A stretch of DNA of 64,000 nt from the NCBI GenBank assembly GCA_907163375.1, contig CAJQUW010007285.1, forward strand, positions 310,001 through 374,000, read 5' to 3'. Each line of letters starts with the position of its first letter. Positions within the stretch are counted from its first letter, which is position 1. The notes beneath the pieces are model-generated. The model was given only the letters and a program-made list of their open reading frames with translations. It was not told where the DNA came from and made no database searches. The stretch comes from Prostheceraeus crozeri (Eukaryota > Platyhelminthes > Polycladida > Euryleptidae). A program made the translations under genes and the position numbers. Positions 44,201-56,178 of the stretch are shown here, one piece after another.

Positions 44201-47200
44201 AAATCATTCTTCTTGTGCGTGTCTATGAATCAAATCATTCTTCTTGTGCGTGTCTATGAATCAAATCATTCTTCTTGTTCATGTCTATGAATCAAATCAT
44301 TCTTCTTGTGCATGTCTATGAATCAAATCATTCTTCTTGTGCATGTCTATGAATCAAATCATTCTTCTTGTGCATGTCTATGAATCAAATCATTCTTCTT
44401 GTGCGTGTCTATGAATCAAATCATTCTTCTTGTGCGTGTCTATGAATCAAATCATTCTTCTTGTGCATGTCTATGAATCAAATCATTCTTCCTGTGCGTG
44501 TCTATGAATCAAATCATTCTTCTTGTGCGTGTCTATGAATCAAATCATTCTTCTTGTGCGTGTCTATGAATCAAATCATTCTTCTTGTGCGTGTCTATGA
44601 ATCAAATCATTCTTCTTGTGCTTCTCTATGAATCAAATCATTCTTCTTGTGCATGTTTATGAATCAAATCATTCTTCTTGTGCGTGTCTATGAATCAAAT
44701 CATTCTTCTTGTGAGTGTCTATGAATCAAATTATTCTTCTTGTGCGTGTCTATGAATCAAATCATTCTTCTTGTGCATGTTTATGAATCGAATCATTCTT
44801 CTTGTGCATGTCTATGAATCAAATCATTCTTCTTGTGCTTGTCTATGAATCAAATCATTCTTCTTGTGCATGTCTATGAATCAAATCATTCTTCTTCTGC
44901 ATGTCTATGAATCAAATCATTCTTCTTGTGCGTGTCTATGAATCAAATCATTCTTCTTGTGCGTGTCTATGAATCAAATCATTCTTCCTGTGCGTGTCTA
45001 TGAATCAAATCATTCTTCTTGTGCGTGTCTATGAATCAAATCATTCTTCTTGTGCTTCTCTATGAATCAAATCATTCTTCTTGTGCATGTTTATGAATCA
45101 AATCATTCTTCTTGTGCATGTCTATGAATCAAATCATTCTTCTTGTGCGTGTCTATGAATCAAATCATTCTTCTTGTGCGTGTCTATGAATCAAATCATT
45201 CTTCTTGTGCTTGTCTATGAATCAAGTTCTTCTTCTTGTTCATGTCTATGAATCAAATCATTCTTCTTGTGCGTGTCTATGAATCAAATCATTCTTCTTG
45301 TGCGTGTCTATGAATCAAATCATTCTTCTTGTTCATGTCTATGAATCAAATCATTCTTCTTGTGCGTGTCTATGAATCAAATCATTCTTCTTGTGCATGT
45401 CTATGAATCAAATCATTCTTCTTGTGCGTGTCTATGAATCAAATCATTCTTCTTGTGCGTGTCTATGAATCAAATCATTCTTCTTGTTCATGTCTATGAA
45501 TCAAATCATTCTTCTTGTGCATGTCAATGAATCAAATCATTCTTCTTGTGCATGTCTATGAATCAAATCATTCTTCTTGTGCATGTCTATGAATCAAATC
45601 ATTCTTCTTGTGCATGTCTATGAATCAAATTCTTCTTCTTGTGCATGTCTATGAATCAAATCATTCTTCTTGTGCATGTCTATGAATAAAAATCATTCTT
45701 CCGTTGCGTGTCTATGAATCAAATCATTCTTCTTGTGAGTGTCTATGAATCAAATCATTCTTCTTGTTTGTGTCTATGAATCAAATCATTCTTCTTGTGC
45801 GTGTCTATGAATCAAATCATTCTTCTTGTGCATGTCTATGAATCAAATCATTCTTCCTGTGCGTGTCTATGAATCAAATCATTCTTCTTGTGCTTGTCTA
45901 TGAATCAAATCATTCTTCTTGTGCGTGTCTATGAATCAAATCATTCTTCTTGTGCGTGTCTATGAATCAAATCATTCTTCTTGTGCATGTCTATGAATCA
46001 AATCATTCTTCTTGTGCGTGTCTATGAATCAAATCATTCTTCTTGTGCGTGTCTATGAATCAAATCATTCTTCTTGTGCTTGTCTATGAATCAAATCATT
46101 CTTCTTGTGCGTGTCTATAAATCAAATCATTCTTCTTGTGCATGTCTATGAATCAAATCATTCTTCTTGTGCGTGTCTATGAATCAAATCATTCTTCTTG
46201 TGCGTGTCTATGAATCAAATCATTCTTCTTGTGAGTGTCTATGAATCAAATCATTCTTCTTGTGCGTGTCTATGAATCAAATCATTCTTCTTGTGCGAGT
46301 CTATCAATCAAATCATTCTTCTTGTGCATGTCTATGAATCAAATCATTCTTCTTGTGCATGTCTATGAATCAAATCATTCTTCTTGTGCGTGTCTATGAA
46401 TCAAATCATTCTTCTTGTGCATGTCTATGAATCAAATCATTCTTCTTGTGCGTGTCTATGAATCAAATCATTCTTCTTGTGCATGTCTATGAATCAAATC
46501 ATTCTTCTTGTGCGTGTCTATGAATCAAATCATTCTTCTTGTGCATGTCTATGAATCAAATCATTCTTCTTGTGCTTGTCTATGAATCAAATCATTCTTC
46601 TTGTGAGTGTCTATGAATCAAATCATTCTTCCTGTGCGTGTCCATGAATCAAATCATTCTTCTTGTGCGTGTCTATGAATCAAATCATTCTTCCTGTGCG
46701 TGTCTATGAATCAAATCATTCTTCCTGTGCGTGTCTATGAATCAAATCATTCTTCTTGTGCGTGTCTATGAATCAAATCATTCTTCTTGTGCATGTCTAT
46801 GAATCAAATCATTCTTCTTGTGCGTGTCTATGAATCAAATCATTCTTCTTGTGCGTGTCTATGAATCAAATCATTCTTCCTGTGCGTGTCTATGAATCAA
46901 ATCATTCTTCCTGTGCGTGTCTATGAATCAAATCATTCTTCTTGTGCGTGTCTATGAATCAAATCATTCTTCTTGTGCATGTCTATGAATCAAATCATTC
47001 TTCTTGTGCGTGTCTATGAATCAAATCATTCTTCTTGTGCGTGTCTATGAATCAAATCATTCTTCTTGTGCGTGTCTATGAATCAAATCATTCTTCCTGT
47101 GAGTGTCTATGAATCAAATCATTCTTCTTGTGCGTGTTTATGAATCAAATCATTCTTCCTGTGCGTGTCTATGAATCAAATCATTCTTCTTGTGCGTGTC

Positions 47201-50200
47201 TATGAATCAAATCATTCTTCCTGTGCGTGTCTATGAATCAAATCATTCTTCTTGTGCGTGTCTATGAATCAAATCATTCTTCCTGTGCGTGTCTATGAAT
47301 CAAATCATTCTTCTTGTGCGTGTCTATGAATCAAATCATTCTTCTTGTGCTTCTCTATGAATCAAATCATTCTTCTTGTGCATGTTTATGAATCAAATCA
47401 TTCTTCTTGTGCGTGTCTATGAATCAAATCATTCTTCTTGTGCTTCTCTATGAATCAAATCATTCTTCTTGTGCGTGTCTATGAATCAAATCATTCTTCT
47501 TGTGCGTGTCTATGAATCAAATCATTCTTCCTGTGCGTGTCTATGAATCAAATCATTCTTCTTGTGCGTGTCTATGAATCAAATCATTCTTCTTGTGCAT
47601 GTCTATGAATCAAATCATTCTTCTTGTGCGTGTCTATGAATCAAATCATTCTTCTTGTGCGTGTCTATGAATCAAATCATTCTTCTTGTGCATGTCTATG
47701 AATCAAATCATTCTTCCTGTGCGTGTCTATGAATCAAATCATTCTTCTTGTGCGTGTCTATGAATCAAATCATTCTTCTTGTGCGTGTCTATGAATCAAA
47801 TCATTCTTCTTGTGCGTGTCTATGAATCAAATCATTCTTCTTGTGCTTCTCTATGAATCAAATCATTCTTCTTGTGCGTGTCTATGAATCAAATCATTCT
47901 TCTTGTGCATGTCTATGAATCAAATCATTCTTCTTGTGCTTGTCTATGAATCAAATCATTCTTCTTGTGCGTGTCTATGAATCAAATCATTCTTCTTGTG
48001 AGTGTCTATGAATCAAATCATTCTTCTTGTGCGTGTCTATGAATCAAATCATTCTTCTTGTGCATGTTTATGAATCAAATCATTCTTCTTGTGCATGTCT
48101 ATGAATCAAATCATTCTTCTTGTGCTTGTCTATGAATCAAATCATTCTTCTTGTGCATGTCTATGAATCAAATCATTCTTCTTGTGCATGTCTATGAATC
48201 AAATCATTCTTCTTGTGCGTGTCTATGAATCAAATCATTCTTCTTGTGAGTGTCTATGAATCAAATCATTCTTCTTGTGCGTGTTTATGAATCAAATCAT
48301 TCTTCCTGTGCGTGTCTATGAATCAAATCATTCTTCTTGTGCGTGTCTATGAATCAAATCATTCTTCCTGTGCGTGTCTATGAATCAAATCATTCTTCTT
48401 GTGCGTGTCTATGAATCAAATCATTCTTCCTGTGCGTGTCTATGAATCAAATCATTCTTCTTGTGCGTGTCTATGAATCAAATCATTCTTCTTGTGCTTC
48501 TCTATGAATCAAATCATTCTTCTTGTGCATGTTTATGAATCAAATCATTCTTCTTGTGCGTGTCTATGAATCAAATCATTCTTCTTGTGCTTCTCTATGA
48601 ATCAAATCATTCTTCTTGTGCGTGTCTATGAATCAAATCATTCTTCTTGTGCGTGTCTATGAATCAAATCATTCTTCCTGTGCGTGTCTATGAATCAAAT
48701 CATTCTTCTTGTGCGTGTCTATGAATCAAATCATTCTTCTTGTGCATGTCTATGAATCAAATCATTCTTCTTGTGCGTGTCTATGAATCAAATCATTCTT
48801 CTTGTGCGTGTCTATGAATCAAATCATTCTTCTTGTGCATGTCTATGAATCAAATCATTCTTCCTGTGCGTGTCTATGAATCAAATCATTCTTCTTGTGC
48901 GTGTCTATGAATCAAATCATTCTTCTTGTGCGTGTCTATGAATCAAATCATTCTTCTTGTGCGTGTCTATGAATCAAATCATTCTTCTTGTGCTTCTCTA
49001 TGAATCAAATCATTCTTCTTGTGCGTGTCTATGAATCAAATCATTCTTCTTGTGCATGTCTATGAATCAAATCATTCTTCTTGTGCTTGTCTATGAATCA
49101 AATCATTCTTCTTGTGCGTGTCTATGAATCAAATCATTCTTCTTGTGAGTGTCTATGAATCAAATCATTCTTCTTGTGCGTGTCTATGAATCAAATCATT
49201 CTTCTTGTGCATGTTTATGAATCAAATCATTCTTCTTGTGCATGTCTATGAATCAAATCATTCTTCTTGTGCTTGTCTATGAATCAAATCATTCTTCTTG
49301 TGCATGTCTATGAATCAAATCATTCTTCTTGTGCATGTCTATGAATCAAATCATTCTTCTTGTGCGTGTCTATGAATCAAATCATTCTTCTTGTGCGTGT
49401 CTATGAATCAAATCATTCTTCCTGTGCGTGTCTATGAAACAAATCATTCTTCTTGTGCGTGTCTATGAATCAAATCATTCTTCTTGTGCTTCTCTATGAA
49501 TCAAATCATTCTTCTTGTGCATGTTTATGAATCAAATCATTCTTCTTGTGCATGTCTATGAATCAAATCATTCTTCTTGTGCGTGTCTATGAATCAAATC
49601 ATTCTTCTTGTGCGTGTCTATGAATCAAATCATTCTTCTTGTGCGTGTCTATGAATCAAATCATTCTTCTTGTGCATGTCTATGAATCAAATCATTCTTC
49701 TTGTGCTTGTCTATGAATCAAGTTCTTCTTCTTGTTCATGTCTATGAATCAAATCATTCTTCTTGGGCGTGTCTATGAATCAAATCATTCTTCTTGTGCA
49801 TGTCTATGAATCAAATCATTCTTCTTGTTCGTGTCTGTGAATCAAATCATTCTTCTTGTGCATGTCTATGAATCAAATCATTCTTCCTGTGCATGTCTAT
49901 CAATCAAATCATTCTTCTTGTGCATGTCTATGAATCAAATCATTCTTCTTGTGCGTGTCTATGAATCAAATCATTCTTCTTGTGCGTGTCTATGAATCAA
50001 ATCATTCTTCTTGTTCATGTCTATGAATCAAATCATTCTTCTTGTGCATGTCTATGAATCAAATCATTCTTCTTGTGCATGTCTATGAATCAAATCATTC
50101 TTCTTGTGCATGTCTATGAATCAAATCATTCTTCTTGTGCGTGTCTATGAATCAAATCATTCTTCTTGTGCGTGTCTATGAATCAAATCATTCTTCTTGT

Positions 50201-52012
50201 GCATGTCTATGAATCAAATCATTCTTCCTGTGCGTGTCTATGAATCAAATCATTCTTCTTGTGCGTGTCTATGAATCAAATCATTCTTCTTGTGCGTGTC
50301 TATGAATCAAATCATTCTTCTTGTGCGTGTCTATGAATCAAATCATTCTTCTTGTGCTTCTCTATGAATCAAATCATTCTTCTTGTGCATGTTTATGAAT
50401 CAAATCATTCTTCTTGTGCATGTCTATGAATCAAATCATTCTTCTTGTGCTTGTCTATGAATCAAATCATTCTTCTTGTGCGTGTCTATGAATCAAATCA
50501 TTCTTCTTGTGAGTGTCTATGAATCAAATTATTCTTCTTGTGCGTGTCTATGAATCAAATCATTCTTCTTGTGCATGTTTATGAATCGAATCATTCTTCT
50601 TGTGCATGTCTATGAATCAAATCATTCTTCTTGTGCTTGTCTATGAATCAAATCATTCTTCTTGTGCATGTCTATGAATCAAATCATTCTTCTTCTGCAT
50701 GTCTATGAATCAAATCATTCTTCTTGTGCGTGTCTATGAATCAAATCATTCTTCTTGTGCGTGTCTATGAATCAAATCATTCTTCCTGTGCGTGTCTATG
50801 AATCAAATCATTCTTCTTGTGCGTGTCTATGAATCAAATCATTCTTCTTGTGCTTCTCTATGAATCAAATCATTCTTCTTGTGCATGTTTATGAATCAAA
50901 TCATTCTTCTTGTGCATGTCTATGAATCAAATCATTCTTCTTGTGCGTGTCTATGAATCAAATCATTCTTCTTGTGCGTGTCTATGAATCAAATCATTCT
51001 TCTTGTGCTTGTCTATGAATCAAGTTCTTCTTCTTGTTCATGTCTATGAATCAAATCATTCTTCTTGTGCGTGTCTATGAATCAAATCATTCTTCTTGTG
51101 CGTGTCTATGAATCAAATCATTCTTCTTGTTCATGTCTATGAATCAAATCATTCTTCTTGTGCGTGTCTATGAATCAAATCATTCTTCTTGTGCATGTCT
51201 ATGAATCAAATCATTCTTCTTGTGCGTGTCTATGAATCAAATCATTCTTCTTGTGCGTGTCTATGAATCAAATCATTCTTCTTGTTCATGTCTATGAATC
51301 AAATCATTCTTCTTGTGCATGTCAATGAATCAAATCATTCTTCTTGTGCATGTCTATGAATCAAATCATTCTTCTTGTGCATGTCTATGAATCAAATCAT
51401 TCTTCTTGTGCATGTCTATGAATCAAATTCTTCTTCTTGTGCATGTCTATGAATCAAATCATTCTTCTTGTGCATGTCTATGAATAAAAATCATTCTTCC
51501 GTTGCGTGTCTATGAATCAAATCATTCTTCTTGTGAGTGTCTATGAATCAAATCATTCTTCTTGTTTGTGTCTATGAATCAAATCATTCTTCTTGTGCGT
51601 GTCTATGAATCAAATCATTCTTCTTGTGCATGTCTATGAATCAAATCATTCTTCTTGTGCATGTCTATGAATCAAATCATTCTTCTTGTGCATGTCTATG
51701 AATCAAATCATTCTTCTTGTGCATGTCTATGAATCAAATCATTCTTCTTGTGCATGTCTATGAATCAAATCATTCTTCTTGTGCGTGTCTATGAATCAAA
51801 TCATTCTTCTTGTTCATGTCTATGAATCAAATCATTCTTGTTGTGCGTGTCTATGAATCAAATCATTCTTCCTGTGCGTGTCTATGAATCAAATCATTCT
51901 TCTTGTGCGTGTCTATGAATCAAATCATTCTTCTTGTGCGTGTCTATGAATCAAATCATTCTTCTTGTGCGTGTCTATGAATCGAATCATTCTTCTTGTG
52001 CGTGTCTATGAA
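41298..52012 (+). repeat. 31-bp satellite array, about 345 units, 10.7 kb
   Basis: Head-to-tail units of CTTGTGCGTGTCTATGAATC + AAATCATTCTT. Period measured as 31 (for example 41341 to 41372). Units differ at few positions: CG/CA/CT/AG before TGTC, CTTC for TGTC, TTTATG for TCTATG, TTCCTG for TTCTTG, and rare marker units (TGCGAGTCTATCAATC; AATCAAGTTCTTC; GAATAAAAATC..TTCCGTTG). Markers recur at fixed offsets, so the array has grown by duplication of multi-kilobase blocks. 31 is not a multiple of three and no reading frame persists. Confidence 0.98.
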
Positions 52013-52439
52013 CAAGGACAACTAGAATAGATATAATCTTACTTCTATGCATGTGTTGAAAAGTTGATATTACCATATCCCTCAGAGCGCATGAGCACTG
52101 CTTTTTAGTCCCTGGTCAACTTTTCGGTAAAATACTTTGCAGTTCGTCAGCTTTTGTGCTGTAAAGTGTATTTTCGTCATGACTGTATTTTCTCTATGTA
52201 TTATTTTGATTGTAATTACGTTGGAATCGTGCTGAAAAGTTGACTTTTTAATCTTCGTGAAAATAATTAATTTTTTTTTGCTGGCATTGCAGATAGAATA
52301 GATATTTATAGCAACATGGACATTAAAATGTCCAGGTGAAGAAAAGTCAACTTTTCAAACAGCAATGCAAATAGATATTTCTCCATAAACGGGAAAGTTG
52401 TGCATGAATAGAAAAGTCGCAGTTTTCCTACGTCTGCAA
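52013..52439. other. Junction between satellite and right arm; AAAAGTTGAC words
   Basis: Holds at least five copies of GAAAAGTTGA/TCAACTTTTC in both orientations, including the perfect palindrome GAAAAGTCAACTTTTC near 52342. It has no counterpart on the left side of the satellite. Confidence 0.6.
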
Positions 52440-55250
52440 GATAGGAAATAGCTATTTTCTTGAGAGAGGCATGGACTCCTAGATATATTATAGATATTAT
52501 AGATAGATAGATTAGAGTCCATGAGAGAGGAAATATCAGCTTTTCCTCCCGCAGCTATGGTGTACAGCCCGAGTGCAGCGAGGGACGGACAGATAGCTAA
52601 GGGAGGAAACGTTTATTTCTTCTCGAAAGAATGTAGCTTTTCATTTGGTTAAGTTCAGATGTCTATTGTTCATTTTGAAATTGATGGTTGTATCGCGAAA
52701 TCTATGAATGAACTTATCCAAGGACTGTATCGATATCTTGGTAGTCTCTGGCTAATCATAGCTTGTTTATAGACTTATGATTTTATTGCACAGGAGCTTA
52801 CACAAGAACAGTTAACTGCGTGACTTATGTGATCTAGTGTGATGATATTTTGGAAGCTGATATTCGAAAGCATGCAAAGATTATGAAAATTGTTCAAATG
52901 TATTGAACAGGGAAACCCTTTAAGGTAAAATGAATACTCTAAGATTTCATGGCCTCTGATTTCAAGGTGGAGCAATGCATGTTCTGTAAATCGACACATT
53001 ACAAGTTGCATATGAGTCTGATTATATATCTTGATAGATTATAGGAGCGATATTTCAAAATGATGAGCGCGTAAAGAACGCTTTAAAGGATTTCCTTCTT
53101 TGTCATCCTGTCGCTGCAGTATTTTGTAAATTCAGTATTGCTTTTGTGTACATGATCTTCGGACTAGGGGCAACAATCCAGATCACAAGTTGGCTTGGTA
53201 AATATAAATGCCAATCCGAAGAGAAGAAAACCAGCTCATGCAATTTGCATTTTGCCTCAACTAAGTTCCCCCGGCGTGTGCCATAATTTTCATGCAATTT
53301 CCATTGTAGGACATTCTATGGTATTGTTAATTTCTATGTGACGTATCAAAATCTCGTACTTTATTACTACGGAGTGTCGGATTTCTATGACTTCTACATA
53401 TCGCTTCATAAAAATTGAAATGTGTAATCGCAAAATAGAAATCCGACATTTTGCTTTGTTCGGTTAGTGACATTACAATATGAACAATAGCGGCTTGTAG
53501 ATGGTCATTTCAGCAGATCATTTAGGCACCGATCTACGTCAATGTTGCTAGATCTTAAGAAGAATCAAATTACTATAGGTTTGACCCGTCAAGAACGAGC
53601 TTTGTCACTTCAATACTGATAGTGCTATTTCAAAATTCGTCAGTTTAAAAGAGTTCGCGTCATTGCCGCTTCAAGTGCTGCTCTTTACCAGTTCAACTGC
53701 AGCATTATCGTTTCAAATGCAAAATGCAACAATGAAAGTAGCAAAGACGCATCTTTTTCCTTATTCTTTCAACTTTTTGAGCCACAGTCATTCAAATTGC
53801 TGAACTGAAACAATACGTGTACATAAAAAATCTGCGTCATTCTATTTTTTCCAAATGATTGGTCTTTTTCGTATAAATGCGAGTCCTTCGAATGTACCGT
53901 ATATTCCACCTGGTCAGTGGTGGAATGAAATCGACTACTTAACCGATTGGTTGGATTTATTTAATAGGACCTATAGAACGAATACAGCACGCCTTTGTCA
54001 GTTACGCTCGTGTAGATAAGGATTAAACTGAAAAGATGTTGAAGTGAATGACTCGTGTGCATCCTCAAGGCTAAACAGATTAAAGCGTTGGACTTAGATG
54101 ATTGACTAATCGTCAGATTTATCTGTCAACGGATTTGTAAAACTAATTGTCTGTTCCTCTGTGTGTTTACAAACTTGCAATAAATACAGATGGAGATAAG
54201 TAGCTATATTCAATATTATTCAATATTAGCTAATCGTTTTTTGTCTTAAAATCAGTATTCAATGAAGTCCAAACCAATAAATTCTAGAAAGAAATGAAAG
54301 CATATCGATCATGAGATCCATCGACAAATTTACAATGACTTCTAGCCAAGTAAGAATTCATGCCAAGACTTCTTGATCGCTATCAGGAAAATGCACATTT
54401 CGATGATACCTGCTCAATCCCTTACTTGTTAGTTGCTATTGTGCCTCTTTTACGTTCTTTCCCTCAATGCTGCGTTATTTAATTAAGTTAGTTAAGCTTT
54501 TCGTTTTAATCCAATCTCAAAAAATTGAAAATTACAATGAATTGCTTAAACTCATTGCTCTGTTCAATTAAAAAGCTTATGAGAAATTTACACTGATCTC
54601 ATTGAAGATCTTGTAAGCTTTGGTAGGATGTAGGATATTATGATTAAATTTTGGCATTTGAATTCTGCAACAGAAAGCGGTTACTTTTAACCCAGTCAAT
54701 TCATGATCTGTGACAAAGCGAGAACATCTTCAGTTAAAAAACTGACAGTTGACTATGATAGATGTAGATTTCTGTCTGAATGGCACTCTTTCATTCATAG
54801 AAACAGTTTTGTTACATGGCGGGCAGTTTTGAGTTAAATCTTAATTTTTTTACTTTTTCTGATTTACTTGGAAGCTGAGATACTCACCTGCTATCTCGCA
54901 CGCATCTCGCACGTTTGCAAGCACAGCCATCATTTATCGGCATGATATATTTTAAGCCTAGCTACAATAATTTCACTTGAAACGGCAATGTCGCACTCGA
55001 TTTGGAAGTTTTAAGTCTGCAGCTGCAGATCGCCGCTGATTAAGATGAATTTACGTTAGATTTTGTTTTCATTACACTGTTGATATGGCAATTTGCACTT
55101 GAAACGGGAGTGCTTCACCTCATTTCGGCAACTGCTGTTGCCAAATGCTGTTGTTGGCGATGAACTTGAAGCGCTAATGTTGCTAACGATCATGTCATTC
55201 TGCAGTTGGAATGTCTATACTTAATATGAAACGGATGATTAGCTTCTGAT
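52440..55250 (-). repeat. Right arm of the long inverted repeat
   Basis: Reverse complement of the left arm with the landmarks in mirrored order: TTTTCCTCCCGCAGCT (52541), TGAGCCACAGTCATTC (53779), GTCAGTTACGCTCGTGTAGA (53998), CATGCCAAGACTTCTTGAT (54360), ACTTGAAACGGCAATG (54977) and GAGTGCTTCACCTCATTTCG (55116). It lacks the left arm's transposon insertions. It has its own 54-base hairpin insertion at 52469. The short frames at 52775-53297 are unsupported. Confidence 0.9.
52469..52522. repeat. 54-base hairpin insertion in the right arm
   Basis: CATGGACTC ... GAGTCCATG around an AT-rich loop, flanked by GAGAG on both sides. The left arm (about 41005) lacks it, which marks it as a small insertion. 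Confidence 0.65.
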
Positions 55251-55390
55251 CAGTCAAACCTATAAAACATTTGAAACAGTTGTAGATTCCTGCCGCAACG
55301 CGATCTATTACTTGCAAGTTTTTTTGATCATAATGCTTTTATGTATAAAGCATTTTGACTGCAAAATCGCGTGAAGTTCGAAAACACACA

Positions 55391-55579
55391 TGGGGCGCAT
55401 CGAACCACTTCGGAAAAAATTTGAAATTCAATTTGTGAGGAGATGAAATGTCACAGAAACTTCCAAAAACTCAGAGATTACTTAGCATGCCCTCAACTTT
55501 TCATCCGAGTCTGATTTTGGTTCATTTGATTATTTTAAAACTGTTAAGAAAAGTTCAAAAACAGGTTCAATGTACCCCA
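55391..55579. mobile_element. MITE family B, copy 2
   Basis: 189 bp, TGGGGCGCATCGAACCAC ... GTTCAATGTACCCCA. Same orientation as copy 1 at 25826, about 80% identical by eye. The 69-codon frame at 55448-55657 is a by-product. Confidence 0.75.
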
Positions 55580-55903
55580 CCCTCCCATAGGCTGATAAAC
55601 TGCCGTCATCTTCCTATTGTCTTTCTTGAGAAGTCTCCATCGTTGAGGTGCCGTTGACGTCAGTTCTAGCTTTTTTATCATCATAGATTGTCGGATTTCT
55701 TTATCACTGACTTTCATGGGAATTACTTCAAAGGGGATTGGAGTCTTGTTTTCTTTTGTGAATAAATGTAGTCATCTTCTAAATCGCTGAAAGAAAAGTA
55801 CCATTCATGAAAGGTCACAGTCCAATATTATTTGCAGATTCTATTTTCATAGAAACACTACAAATGGCTATACAAGGCACTAGCTATAGATTCAGAAGAT
55901 AAG
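55580..55903. other. No gene seen
   Basis: Nothing recognised between MITE-B and the foldback element. Confidence 0.4.
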
Positions 55904-55986
55904 CTTGTCCTCATAGAGTAGGGATATATTGCTAGAGTGTCGACTCAAAAAGTATCTGTATACAGTGCATAGAGTAGATATATTAG

Positions 55987-56178
55987 TATTGTGTCCCACC
56001 TGTTCACCATCAGGAACGCCTGACTCGTTAGTTGTGAAAGTGATTTAATTAGATTGCATCAAATACGGTAAGTAAAAGAACACAAATCACTTGAACATGA
56101 AATCATGTGTCTCTACAGTACGAGTATAGTGGATGACTAGAATAATAGAATAATAACAATGACATCAATGACATCACA
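55987..56178 (-). repeat. LTR of the 56-60 kb gypsy element (3' LTR)
   Basis: 192 bp; in element orientation begins TGTGATGTCATTG. Three differences from its partner. Confidence 0.95.

Noticed and set aside
41298-52012. Regular 31-bp repeats resembling a CRISPR array by period
   Set aside because: The units are contiguous with no spacers and the context is animal DNA; it is a satellite.
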